Origin: Paraburkholderia dilworthii
GTDB lineage: Bacteria > Pseudomonadota > Gammaproteobacteria > Burkholderiales > Burkholderiaceae
DNA length: 64,000 nucleotides
Assembly (NCBI RefSeq): GCF_000472525.1
Contig: NZ_AWZT01000001.1
Span: 248,001 to 312,000, forward strand
Direction of reading: 5' to 3'
Position numbers and translations under genes: made by a program. Shown piece after piece: positions 57,441 to 64,000 of the stretch. The notes under the pieces are model-generated. The model was not told the DNA's origin. It did not search any database and was given only the letters and a program-made list of their open reading frames with translations. Each line of letters begins with the position of its first letter. Positions within the stretch are counted from its first letter, which is position 1.

Positions 57441-58100
57441 TTAAACCGCGTGCAGCAGACGCGCCGGTTGCGCGTGCTGGATCGAATTGCCCGATGCGTT
57501 CGGGCTCGTGGCGCGATGCGCATTGAAGGCAAGGGCGAATTGCGCGGCTTGCTGGCCGACGATGGCGAGCTGGTCGACGACCTTGGCGTCGGAACAGGTG
57601 TCCACACTGTCGAAGCGCGTTTCGAGCGTGTTGATGCCGGCGCCGAACGGCGTCGGCCAGCCGCGCAACGCGTGAACGATCGAGCGCAGCGAAGTCAGCA
57701 CCGAACCCGCGGCCTGCCAGCCATAGGCGGTGACGATGCAGCCGACCGCGCGGCCATCCAGATACGGGCGCTCGTCGGCGCGTAGTTCTTCGAGCGTGTC
57801 GAGCGCATTCTTCACGAGACCGGAGACGCCGCCGTGATAGCCCGGCGTCGCGATGATCAGCGCGTCGGCGTGGCGCACGGCTTCGATCAGTTCGAGCTGT
57901 TCGTCGGTGCGTTCGCTGTGCTCCGGCGCGTAGTGCGGCAGGCAATGCAGGAACGTGCCGCCGAACAGCCGGGTGTTCGCACCGGCCGCCTCGGCGCCGC
58001 GCAACGCGAAGCCGAGCGCGCGTTCGGTCGACGAGGCTGCGCGCGTCGTGCCGCCAATACCGACAACGAGCGGCCGGCGATGATGATCGAAACTGGTCAA
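57441..58100 (-). CDS. NADPH-dependent FMN reductase-like protein (TTG start)
   Basis: This 219-residue flavodoxin-fold protein has the phosphate loop GIGGTTRAASSTERAL, then an IIATPGYHGGVSGLVKNALD segment, the hallmark of the NAD(P)H-dependent FMN reductase family. TTG at 58100 follows AAGGAG by seven bases and is the best start; longer in-frame readings to 58457 have no protein-like composition. It may supply reduced FMN or act as a quinone reductase. Confidence 0.75.
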   Translation of the reverse strand: MTSFDHHRRPLVVGIGGTTRAASSTERALGFALRGAEAAGANTRLFGGTFLHCLPHYAPEHSERTDEQLELIEAVRHADALIIATPGYHGGVSGLVKNALDTLEELRADERPYLDGRAVGCIVTAYGWQAAGSVLTSLRSIVHALRGWPTPFGAGINTLETRFDSVDTCSDAKVVDQLAIVGQQAAQFALAFNAHRATSPNASGNSIQHAQPARLLHAV

Positions 58101-58330
58101 CGAAATGCTCCTTCGGTAGCGGCTCGCGCGCTCTCGCGCGAGTCCGCGCTGAGGCGGCCGGTCGAACCGGACTTTGAAGCACCATCTTAATGAGCGCGGC
58201 GCCCGGCACGAAGCGACTTTTTGTTCTAACCATATAACCGCGAGGTGTGAGCGCCCGGCAGCGCACACGCCGCCCACATGTGATTGTTTGCACGTGACCA
58301 TGCCCGATAAGCATATGGCGAACAATTGTT

Positions 58331-58358
58331 TTGGAGCACGAGGGCTGGCCGCTATGAT
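58331..58358 (+). promoter_or_regulatory. Promoter of the orphan small RNA candidate
   Basis: TTGGAG (58331-58336) and TATGAT (58353-58358) are 16 bases apart; the -10 matches consensus in five of six bases. No gene follows before the terminator at 58399-58430. Confidence 0.5.
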
Positions 58359-58364
58359 CGAAGC

Positions 58365-58430
58365 GTCTCCTCCATGACACTCCTTGACATGGGACTCGGC
58401 CTCGCCACGTTGGTGGCGAGGCTTTTTTTT
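58365..58430 (+). ncRNA. Orphan small RNA candidate with anti-Shine-Dalgarno motifs
   Basis: A roughly 66-base transcript is predicted from the promoter to a perfect terminator: ten-pair GCCTCGCCAC/GTGGCGAGGC stem (58399-58408, 58413-58422), GTTG loop, eight T residues. The 5' half has CTCCTCC (58368-58374) and ACTCCTTG (58379-58386), both complementary to ribosome binding sites. This arrangement is typical of trans-acting bacterial sRNAs. Confidence 0.6.
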
Positions 58431-58532
58431 CGCCGGTCTGGCGCGAAGTGTAGACACGTGCGTTCACGATCCGGCCGTTTATCGCGTGCTACGATGGTCC
58501 GCGACACCATAGCGGCGAGGTCTAGCAGGCAA

Positions 58533-59213
58533 ATGGCAACTCTTTATGACACGCTCGGCGTGCCCATGCACGCCACCGGAGAAGAAATCAAGCGCGCTTA
58601 TCGCAAGGCCGCGATGAAATGGCATCCCGACCGCAGTGTGGGCGCCGAAGAAGTTGCGCGCGCCACCTTCCAGGAGATCAGGGACGCCTATGCGATCCTC
58701 TCCGACGCCGAACAGCGCAAGGTGTACGACGCCGTCTACGCGGAGCAGATGCGGGAATGGGAAGCACAGCGCGCGCGCCGTGAAGAGGCGCAAGCAAAGC
58801 GCGAAGCGGCGGCACGCGCAGCGGACGAGGCGGCCTACGCCACGATGGTCGCGCTCGCAATGCGTTTCGCCGACGCGGGCCATAACCGCGATGTGCTGTT
58901 CGGCGTGCTGCTCGGTCGCGAGTGCGAGCCGCGGCGTGCTGCGCAGATCGCGGACAGCGTGGCGGCGTTGCAGGCGTCGCGGCGTGACGCCGCTGCGAGC
59001 GCAACTGCTAGTGCGGCCGCGAGCGCCGAAGCGAGCGCCGATGAATCGTCTGAACCGGCAACGGCGGGCGCCGGCAAAGAGGAAACTGGTGATCCCGGTG
59101 CGCATGCCGCTCGCGCAAATCACGGCAAACGCGACGAAGCCCGCAGCCAAGCGACTACTGCGGGCGGCTTGGGCGGGCTGTGGTTCCAGTTCCTCAACGG
59201 GCTCAAGTTCTGA
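58533..59213 (+). CDS. J-domain (DnaJ-like) protein
   Basis: This 226-residue protein has an N-terminal J domain (1-70) with HPD at 31-33 and a typical IRDAYAILSDAEQRKVYDA helix IV. A Glu/Arg/Ala-rich helical region and an Ala/Ser-rich low-complexity region follow. The C-terminal end is hydrophobic (GLGGLWFQFLNGLKF). It likely recruits DnaK to a specific client. Start at ATG 58533 is preferred, since upstream frames lack coding character and hold the sRNA terminator. Confidence 0.85.
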   Translation: MATLYDTLGVPMHATGEEIKRAYRKAAMKWHPDRSVGAEEVARATFQEIRDAYAILSDAEQRKVYDAVYAEQMREWEAQRARREEAQAKREAAARAADEAAYATMVALAMRFADAGHNRDVLFGVLLGRECEPRRAAQIADSVAALQASRRDAAASATASAAASAEASADESSEPATAGAGKEETGDPGAHAARANHGKRDEARSQATTAGGLGGLWFQFLNGLKF

Positions 59214-59361
59214 CTACCCGGCTTCGCTCGTCCTTTTCAGGGGCATTCCAGGTGCAATTCCGGTAGCGCGCGGAATAAAGACATCGTAGTGTCACGGGGG
59301 CGCAAGACTCAGCGGGCACAATCGCACATACAAGATACGAAAAACAGAGTACGGGGTAAGC

Positions 59362-59871
59362 GTGACCAAGAAATATAAAGTGCTGTTTCTCTGCCGCGAG
59401 AATTCAGCACGCAGCATCATGGCAGAAGCTTTGTTGCGGGAACTGGCTGGGCACCGGTTCGAGGCATTCAGCGCAGGGCCGGAACCGGCGTTGCGGGTAC
59501 ATCCATTCGCGGTGGCACAATTGCGGCCCGGCGTTTCGGACCTCGGCGTGCTATGCCCAAAAAGCTGGCTCGAATTCACCGGCGAATGGGCGCCGCGCAT
59601 GGATCTCGTCATTGCGCTCGACGAAAGCGTCGCGGCTTCGCATACGCCCGTCTTTCCGGGAGATCCTGAACTCGCCGCCTGGCATTTAGCCGATCCGCTC
59701 GCCGACGACGTATGCGACCCGGAACGCATTCGTCTATTCGAAAAGGTTTTCTGGCAAATCGTGCGTCAGTTGAGCGCTTTTATCGAAGCGCCGCAAGATG
59801 CGCTGCCCGCGCGAACGACGCCGGTCCGCGGCGCGCGCACTCGCGCACCGGCCAGTTTGCCCAACGTGTGA
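59362..59871 (+). CDS. Low-molecular-weight phosphatase/arsenate reductase-like protein
   Basis: This 169-residue protein has the P-loop CRENSARS (Cys11, Arg17) following VLFLC, as in ArsC of the LMW-PTP type. A conserved PHP- or CPKS-like segment and HLADPLADD provide the likely general acid. GTG at 59362 is the start. It might reduce arsenate or dephosphorylate tyrosine. The C-terminal 25 residues are basic and low-complexity. Confidence 0.75.
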   Translation: MTKKYKVLFLCRENSARSIMAEALLRELAGHRFEAFSAGPEPALRVHPFAVAQLRPGVSDLGVLCPKSWLEFTGEWAPRMDLVIALDESVAASHTPVFPGDPELAAWHLADPLADDVCDPERIRLFEKVFWQIVRQLSAFIEAPQDALPARTTPVRGARTRAPASLPNV

Positions 59872-59899
59872 TGTGCCGCGATAGCGCGGCGCTTGCCGC

Positions 59900-60226
59900 T
59901 CAGTGGTCGTTCGAGCGCGCGAGCGGACTGCCTGCAAACGGATCGTTTTTCCAGTCGACGCGCTTTTTCGGCTGCGGCGTGGGCGCCGGCGGAGCCGATA
60001 ATTCAAAATGGTCGATTGATTGGCCTGCGCTGATTGCCTGCTTGAGCCATTGAGGCATTTCGCCCTGGCCGTCCCAGCTATCTCCGGTCGCGCTACGGTA
60101 GCGTGCATTCTTTTGCGCGGCCGGTTCGGATGCCAGTAGGGCGGCAAGGTCTTCCGGTTTGATGCCAAACTCTTCCATGCGATGGCGGAGATACGCAATC
60201 ATGCTATCTCGCTTCCTTTCGTCCAT
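59900..60226 (-). CDS. H-NS-like nucleoid protein
   Basis: This 108-residue protein has an H-NS-type C-terminal motif (ARYRSATGDSWDGQGEMPQW, 42-61) matched to the YRDPxTGxTWSGRGRxPxWL consensus. Two basic residues of the consensus are replaced by acidic or polar ones (Gln-Gly-Glu for Arg-Gly-Arg). A short helical N-terminus (1-38) may oligomerise. A role as a silencer, possibly with lower DNA affinity, is likely. Confidence 0.7.
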   Translation of the reverse strand: MDERKRDSMIAYLRHRMEEFGIKPEDLAALLASEPAAQKNARYRSATGDSWDGQGEMPQWLKQAISAGQSIDHFELSAPPAPTPQPKKRVDWKNDPFAGSPLARSNDH

Positions 60227-60849
60227 AAGATATTAGTCCTTCTAAAGCGTCCAGCGTTCTGTCAAATGCAGATTGCGAGGAAAACCCGCGAGAGCTTCGA
60301 GTCCATTTAAATGGCGCCGGTCCGCGGTGAGGTTATTGATCGAAATTGGAAAAAACGATGATGACGATGCACTGACTTCGGGCGGCTGGTCTCACGTCCA
60401 CGCGCCGTCTTGCGACGGCGTTTCGCGCGGGGGGCCCTTTCTTGTGGTTATGGCAGCATCATAACGCACTGCGAGCCCAATGCACGCACCGTTTCAACTG
60501 ATTTTGTCGCATTTGAACACCGCGCGGAGAGTGTCCGCTCCGCCCCCGGTATCGTTTGCCGGTTTGCGCTCGCCAGTTTGAATTCCTTCGCGCCCGAACT
60601 ATAAAAGAAATATCGGAGAGAACAATCCGTATTTTCCAGCCACAGGCGCCTGGTCCGGATCGTGGAAAGCGTATCGGGCGCTGGCCTCGGCGTGGGCGAC
60701 TCGTCGCTGGCTGCATTCGACGGGTCGATGCAGCAGGCCCGCGTCAATATTGGCTCTTCCGTCGGCCCTGATTGGGCCAGCTGACACATTTACACGGATA
60801 GATTCTCAGGAGGGACGATACTGCTGCGCCGGATTCAAGGAGTCTGGAC
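60227..60849. other. Long intergenic region
   Basis: About 620 bases hold a CGCCGTC/GACGGCG hairpin followed by TTTC at 60403-60423. The frames inside are not protein-like. The stretch may carry the promoters of the divergent H-NS-like and secreted-protein genes. Confidence 0.4.
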
Positions 60850-61158
60850 ATGAAACTACGTTTATTGATGGCAGTCGTCAGCGCCGTTCTTTTTCTGGCG
60901 CCCCGGGCCGCGAGCGCCGACGACATGACGACTCAACCGGGCGCAGGCACATCCGCCGGTCACAGGCTGATGCAGCATGCCAATGAATCGGCACAGGCAA
61001 CGACCGATATGCCGCTGAGCGAACCCGCGGGAACAACCTCGCAGTCGGTGCAGAACGTCTCTTATGGCGGAACGGCGGCCGGGCGGTCTGAAGCGGGAGG
61101 CCGGCAAAATATGCATTGCTCCAATGGATGGCAATGCAGGATTTACTTCGGCCAGTGA
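60850..61158 (+). CDS. Secreted protein of 102 residues, unknown
   Basis: A signal peptide (MKLRLLMAVVSAVLFLAPRA, cleaved near ASA) precedes a Ser/Thr/Gly-rich, low-complexity region and a C-terminus with two Cys (MHCSNGWQCRIYFGQ). AAGGAG precedes the ATG. Small Burkholderia-type periplasmic proteins of this design are common; function unknown. Confidence 0.6.
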   Translation: MKLRLLMAVVSAVLFLAPRAASADDMTTQPGAGTSAGHRLMQHANESAQATTDMPLSEPAGTTSQSVQNVSYGGTAAGRSEAGGRQNMHCSNGWQCRIYFGQ

Positions 61159-61211
61159 CGCAGCGGTGTCGCCGAGGCGGTGCGCCGGAGCCGCACCGCC
61201 TCACGGTTCTC

Positions 61212-61484
61212 TCACGCTAGCGCCGTGTGTGCCGTGCAGTCCTCGGTGCCTTCCACGATGTGGCTCACCATTGCCTCGACCCCTGGCCCTTGCATTGCAG
61301 CGCGCTCCCCGAAACGGCGGAACTCGTCCAGCAGCGAGCGCCACGACGCGTGCCACCGCGTTTCCTTGATGCATGCTCCCGACGGATCGGCGATTCGCAG
61401 TACGCCGTTGTCCGGATAGAAAGTGAGGGTCACCGGCATGCCGTCGATCACGCAAGTCGCGGTGCAGGGGCGGGCGCTAACCAT
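61212..61484 (-). CDS. Small protein of 90 residues, unknown
   Basis: The product starts MVSARPCTATCVIDGMPVTL, has a beta pattern with a YPDNGVLRIADPSG turn and a helical C-terminus. AAAGGA precedes ATG 61484; a longer frame to 61598 is less likely. It is convergent with the secreted protein. Confidence 0.55.
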   Translation of the reverse strand: MVSARPCTATCVIDGMPVTLTFYPDNGVLRIADPSGACIKETRWHASWRSLLDEFRRFGERAAMQGPGVEAMVSHIVEGTEDCTAHTALA

Positions 61485-61760
61485 GTTCAATGTCCTTTGA
61501 TAGAGCGATGAGTGCACTGGATACTGTCCGCGCTTGCAGCAAGCACTATGCCCAACGCTTTCGCAGGCGAAACGGGTACTGTGTCCCGCACGCGGCACAG
61601 AGTGTTGGAGTCATCGATGTCTCCCGCGAGATAAATACCTTTACAGCACGACTGCTATCGACCTGCCCCGGCTATCGGCGGCCTACGCTCGTGCGCTGCG
61701 CGCCGTGATCGCCGAGATATCCACCGCCGCGTGGCAACGGCGCGTTGGTACGGGCGCACA

Positions 61761-63080
61761 TCAACCGCCGCCGCCCGTCACACGCCATACCGTGTTGCCG
61801 ACGTCATCGGCAATCACAAGACCACCGTCCCGGTCCTGAGCGACGCCCACGGGTGCGCCATAAAGCTCTTTCTGATCCGCCGATGTGAAACCCGTCACAA
61901 TATCCTTCGGCGCGCCGACCGGCTTGCCGTTCTCGAACGCCACATAAGAGACCACGTAACCGCTCAACGGCGAACGGTCCCAACTGCCGTGCTCGCCGAT
62001 GAACGCGCCGCCGCGATACTGCGCCGGCAAATTGTTGCCCGTATAGAACGTCAGGCCCAGCGGCGCGACGTGTGAGCCGATTGCGAAGTCCGGAGGAATC
62101 GCCTTGGCTACGAGGTCGGGACGCTGCGGCTGCGCACGTGGATCGACATGCTGGCCGTAGTAACTATACGGCCAGCCGTAAAACGCATTTTCCTTCACCG
62201 ATGTCAGATAGTCGGGCACGAGATCCGCACCGATTTCATCGCGCTCGTTCGCGATTACCCATAGTTGTCCCGTCTTCGGTTCCCACTGCAGTCCAGTCGG
62301 ATTGCGAATGCCCGCGGCGTAAATGCGGCTCGCGCCCGTGGCTGTATCGACTTCGAGCACGTCCGCGCGCCGGTACTCGACATCCAGGCCGTTCTCGCCG
62401 ACATTGCTGTTCGAACCGACGCCCACGTACAGCTTCTTGCCGTCGCGACTCGCGAGCAAGGATTTGGTCCAGTGATGGTTGATCGTATCTGGCAGATCGG
62501 CAAGCTCGACGCCGCGCTCGTTGATCCTCGTTTCGCCGGTCTTATACGGAAACTTCAGGATTGCGTCGGTATCGGCGATGTAAAGCGTGTCGCCGACTAG
62601 TTGCATGCCGAACGGGGAATGCAGGTTCTCAATGAACACATGCCGCTCCCATTCGCCGTTGCCATTAGCAGGTTTTCTCAGCAGCGTGATCCGATTCGCG
62701 CCTTCTGCCTTCTTTCCCGATTTGCTTTCGATGAGCCCGGCGACGAGCTGCTTCGGCGTCGTCACGGCCTCTTCGTTCGGACTATTGGATTCGGCCACGA
62801 GAATGTCGCCATTGGGAAGCGTATAGACCTGACGGGGATGCACAAGCCCTGAGGCAATCTTCTCTATCTTCAGACCGTCGGCCACCTTGGGTGTTGCGCC
62901 GTCCTTCCATCCCACGTGTTCTGGAACCTGCATTGGCGGTGCGAAGAAATTGCGTGCCTCCGGCATTGGCGGGTTCGCTCCTGCCTGATGCGCGGCGTCA
63001 TACTGTGCCTGTTCGTTGCATCCACTCATCAGCGCCAGAACGGCAACCGTGAGCGCGCTCCCGGCGATGAACTTACTCAT
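61761..63080 (-). CDS. PQQ-type sugar dehydrogenase lipoprotein (sorbosone dehydrogenase-like)
   Basis: This 439-residue protein has a lipobox (LALMSGCN, Cys21) and a six-bladed beta-propeller of the glucose/sorbosone dehydrogenase kind, with GLVHPRQVYTLPNGDILVAE, a NRITLLRK strand, LYVGVGSNSNVGENG, AAGIRNPTGLQWEPKTGQLW and GEHGSWDRSP. It should oxidise sugars in the periplasm with PQQ. It overlaps the DUF2231 membrane protein by eight bases, a common pairing. Confidence 0.85.
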   Translation of the reverse strand: MSKFIAGSALTVAVLALMSGCNEQAQYDAAHQAGANPPMPEARNFFAPPMQVPEHVGWKDGATPKVADGLKIEKIASGLVHPRQVYTLPNGDILVAESNSPNEEAVTTPKQLVAGLIESKSGKKAEGANRITLLRKPANGNGEWERHVFIENLHSPFGMQLVGDTLYIADTDAILKFPYKTGETRINERGVELADLPDTINHHWTKSLLASRDGKKLYVGVGSNSNVGENGLDVEYRRADVLEVDTATGASRIYAAGIRNPTGLQWEPKTGQLWVIANERDEIGADLVPDYLTSVKENAFYGWPYSYYGQHVDPRAQPQRPDLVAKAIPPDFAIGSHVAPLGLTFYTGNNLPAQYRGGAFIGEHGSWDRSPLSGYVVSYVAFENGKPVGAPKDIVTGFTSADQKELYGAPVGVAQDRDGGLVIADDVGNTVWRVTGGGG

Positions 63081-63522
63081 GAGCCACCTCCGCGAGATTG
63101 AGTCTGTTTACCGCCATCGCGACGTGAGCGATGCTCAGCAGCACGACCGTGATCACCGAAAGAATCACGTTGTCCGGGACCATTGCATATGCATCGCGGC
63201 TATGCACGAATGCATTGATGACTGCCGCGACGATTGCGAGCAGATTGAGCCAGAAGTCCACTCTCTCGATACGCGACACCGCGCGGCGCCGCTGCAACCA
63301 TACGTGAGCGAGATTGAGCAGGCGTGGAATGATGGCGATGATGAGACCGGCCGTGACAAGCCACGCGGCGCCTTTGCCCCAGAACACGTTGCGCGTGCTC
63401 ATATAAGTGATGTCGAAGATCAAGGTGCCGACGAACAATCCATACGGAATGGGGTTCAGCAGTTCGAAGATCGCCGGTGTGATCCTGGAGGGATGTCTGG
63501 TAACCGTAGGCGTGGTGGACAT
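63073..63522 (-). CDS. DUF2231 membrane protein
   Basis: This 149-residue protein has four membrane helices (about 27-45, 53-70, 91-108, 120-138) and an N-terminal TRHPSRITPAIFELLNPIPY segment typical of DUF2231. It likely transfers electrons or anchors the sugar dehydrogenase encoded downstream, whose gene starts inside its 3' end. Confidence 0.75.
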   Translation of the reverse strand: MSTTPTVTRHPSRITPAIFELLNPIPYGLFVGTLIFDITYMSTRNVFWGKGAAWLVTAGLIIAIIPRLLNLAHVWLQRRRAVSRIERVDFWLNLLAIVAAVINAFVHSRDAYAMVPDNVILSVITVVLLSIAHVAMAVNRLNLAEVAHE

Positions 63523-63684
63523 GGCTTTGCCTTTCGATGTCGTAGCCGATGCAGATTCTCTGCATTGCGCGTGCCTGAATCCTTCGTTTAGCTGTCAGAA
63601 CAGGCGGTTTGAGTGCAGGCATATGCACTGCTGCGACAAGGAGTGCCATGCTGGCTGTATGGCAATAACAGACAAGGAGCAAAG

Positions 63685-63855
63685 ATGAAACGGCTCATAG
63701 GCGCACTATTGCTGCTTACGCCATTGGCCTTTGGCGTAGCAGGCTGCAAAAAGGCTCACAATGCCGGCAACGACAGCATGAGCGCAGGCGGCAGCAAGAT
63801 AGAGGCTTCGGCACCGGCAACGGGGAACGGCGCCCGCGCGATACGTCGTGAATAG
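63685..63855 (+). CDS. Small lipoprotein of 56 residues
   Basis: A signal with lipobox GVAGCKK (Cys21) precedes a short polar, Ser/Gly/Ala-rich mature part. AAGGAG precedes the ATG. It is divergent from the DUF2231/dehydrogenase pair. Function unknown. The last 145 bases of the window show nothing definite. Confidence 0.55.
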   Translation: MKRLIGALLLLTPLAFGVAGCKKAHNAGNDSMSAGGSKIEASAPATGNGARAIRRE

Positions 63856-64000
63856 TGCGGTATTCGTTGTCGGCATGGTAGTAATATTTGCACAGCGAGA
63901 TCTCGCCGCTGCGGTGTGCAACTCACTTGCGCGGACTTCCCTTTTTTCGTTCACGCGATGGCTCGCCCGTGTCGACAGGAGTAAACGGTGCCTGGAATCG

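Noticed and set aside
57337..58467. A 376-codon frame overlapping the FMN reductase gene
   Set aside because: It is Arg/Ala-rich shadow coding in another frame; the flavodoxin motifs belong to the 57441-58100 frame.

Overview
The window comes from a high-GC betaproteobacterium, most likely Paraburkholderia or Burkholderia sensu lato. The signs are a DUF4148-type lipoprotein, a short H-NS-family protein, a remnant of a Burkholderia-type porin, and the general protein style. This is judged by eye, without a database search.

Positions 1 to about 46,320 are the right-hand part of a temperate myovirus-like prophage whose left end lies outside the window. The late genes run on the minus strand from about 17.1 kb to the left edge: small and large terminase subunits, portal, head morphogenesis protein, a Nudix-protease-scaffold fusion, decoration protein, DUF2184-type capsid, connector and tail completion proteins, DUF3383-type sheath, tube, tail assembly chaperone with a -1 frameshift site, and the start of the tape measure. 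This gene set recalls Bcep781-type phages. Positions 17.4-29.8 kb, also minus, hold the rightward (pR-type) early operon: YdaS/Cro-like regulators, a CII-like regulator, an O-like replication protein, DnaB helicase, many small genes, NinG and a Q-like zinc protein. Just downstream is a candidate late promoter followed by a terminator. The control region is at 29.8-30.7 kb. An identical 17-bp palindromic operator occurs on both sides of the plus-strand repressor, as in lambda OR and OL.

Positions 30.7-46.2 kb, plus strand, form the pL-type operon. It starts with a roughly 600-nt hairpin-rich non-coding leader. Small genes follow, then an acyl carrier protein, an ERF/YqaJ/SSB recombination module, two TnpB-like proteins without any transposase, another run of small overlapping genes, excisionase and integrase. 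Three intergenic stretches in this arm look like structured RNA.

The prophage ends inside what looks like a fatty acid desaturase gene, of which only the 5' part is present here. The remaining 17.7 kb is chromosomal: a porin remnant, a DUF4148 lipoprotein, two MFS exporters with nearby HxlR and LysR regulators, an alpha/beta hydrolase, a CDP-diacylglycerol pyrophosphatase-like protein, an amidase, a broken ferritin-like gene, an FMN reductase, a J-domain protein, an arsenate reductase/LMW-phosphatase-like protein, an H-NS-like protein, a PQQ-type sugar dehydrogenase with a DUF2231 membrane protein, and an orphan promoter-terminator unit that looks like a small RNA gene.

The most unusual items are the paired TnpB-like proteins, which lack the usual RuvC-II glutamate but share a glutamate just before the zinc finger; the structured RNAs in the same operon; the phage acyl carrier protein; the Nudix-protease-scaffold fusion; and a GIY-YIG-like/YdaS fusion regulator.
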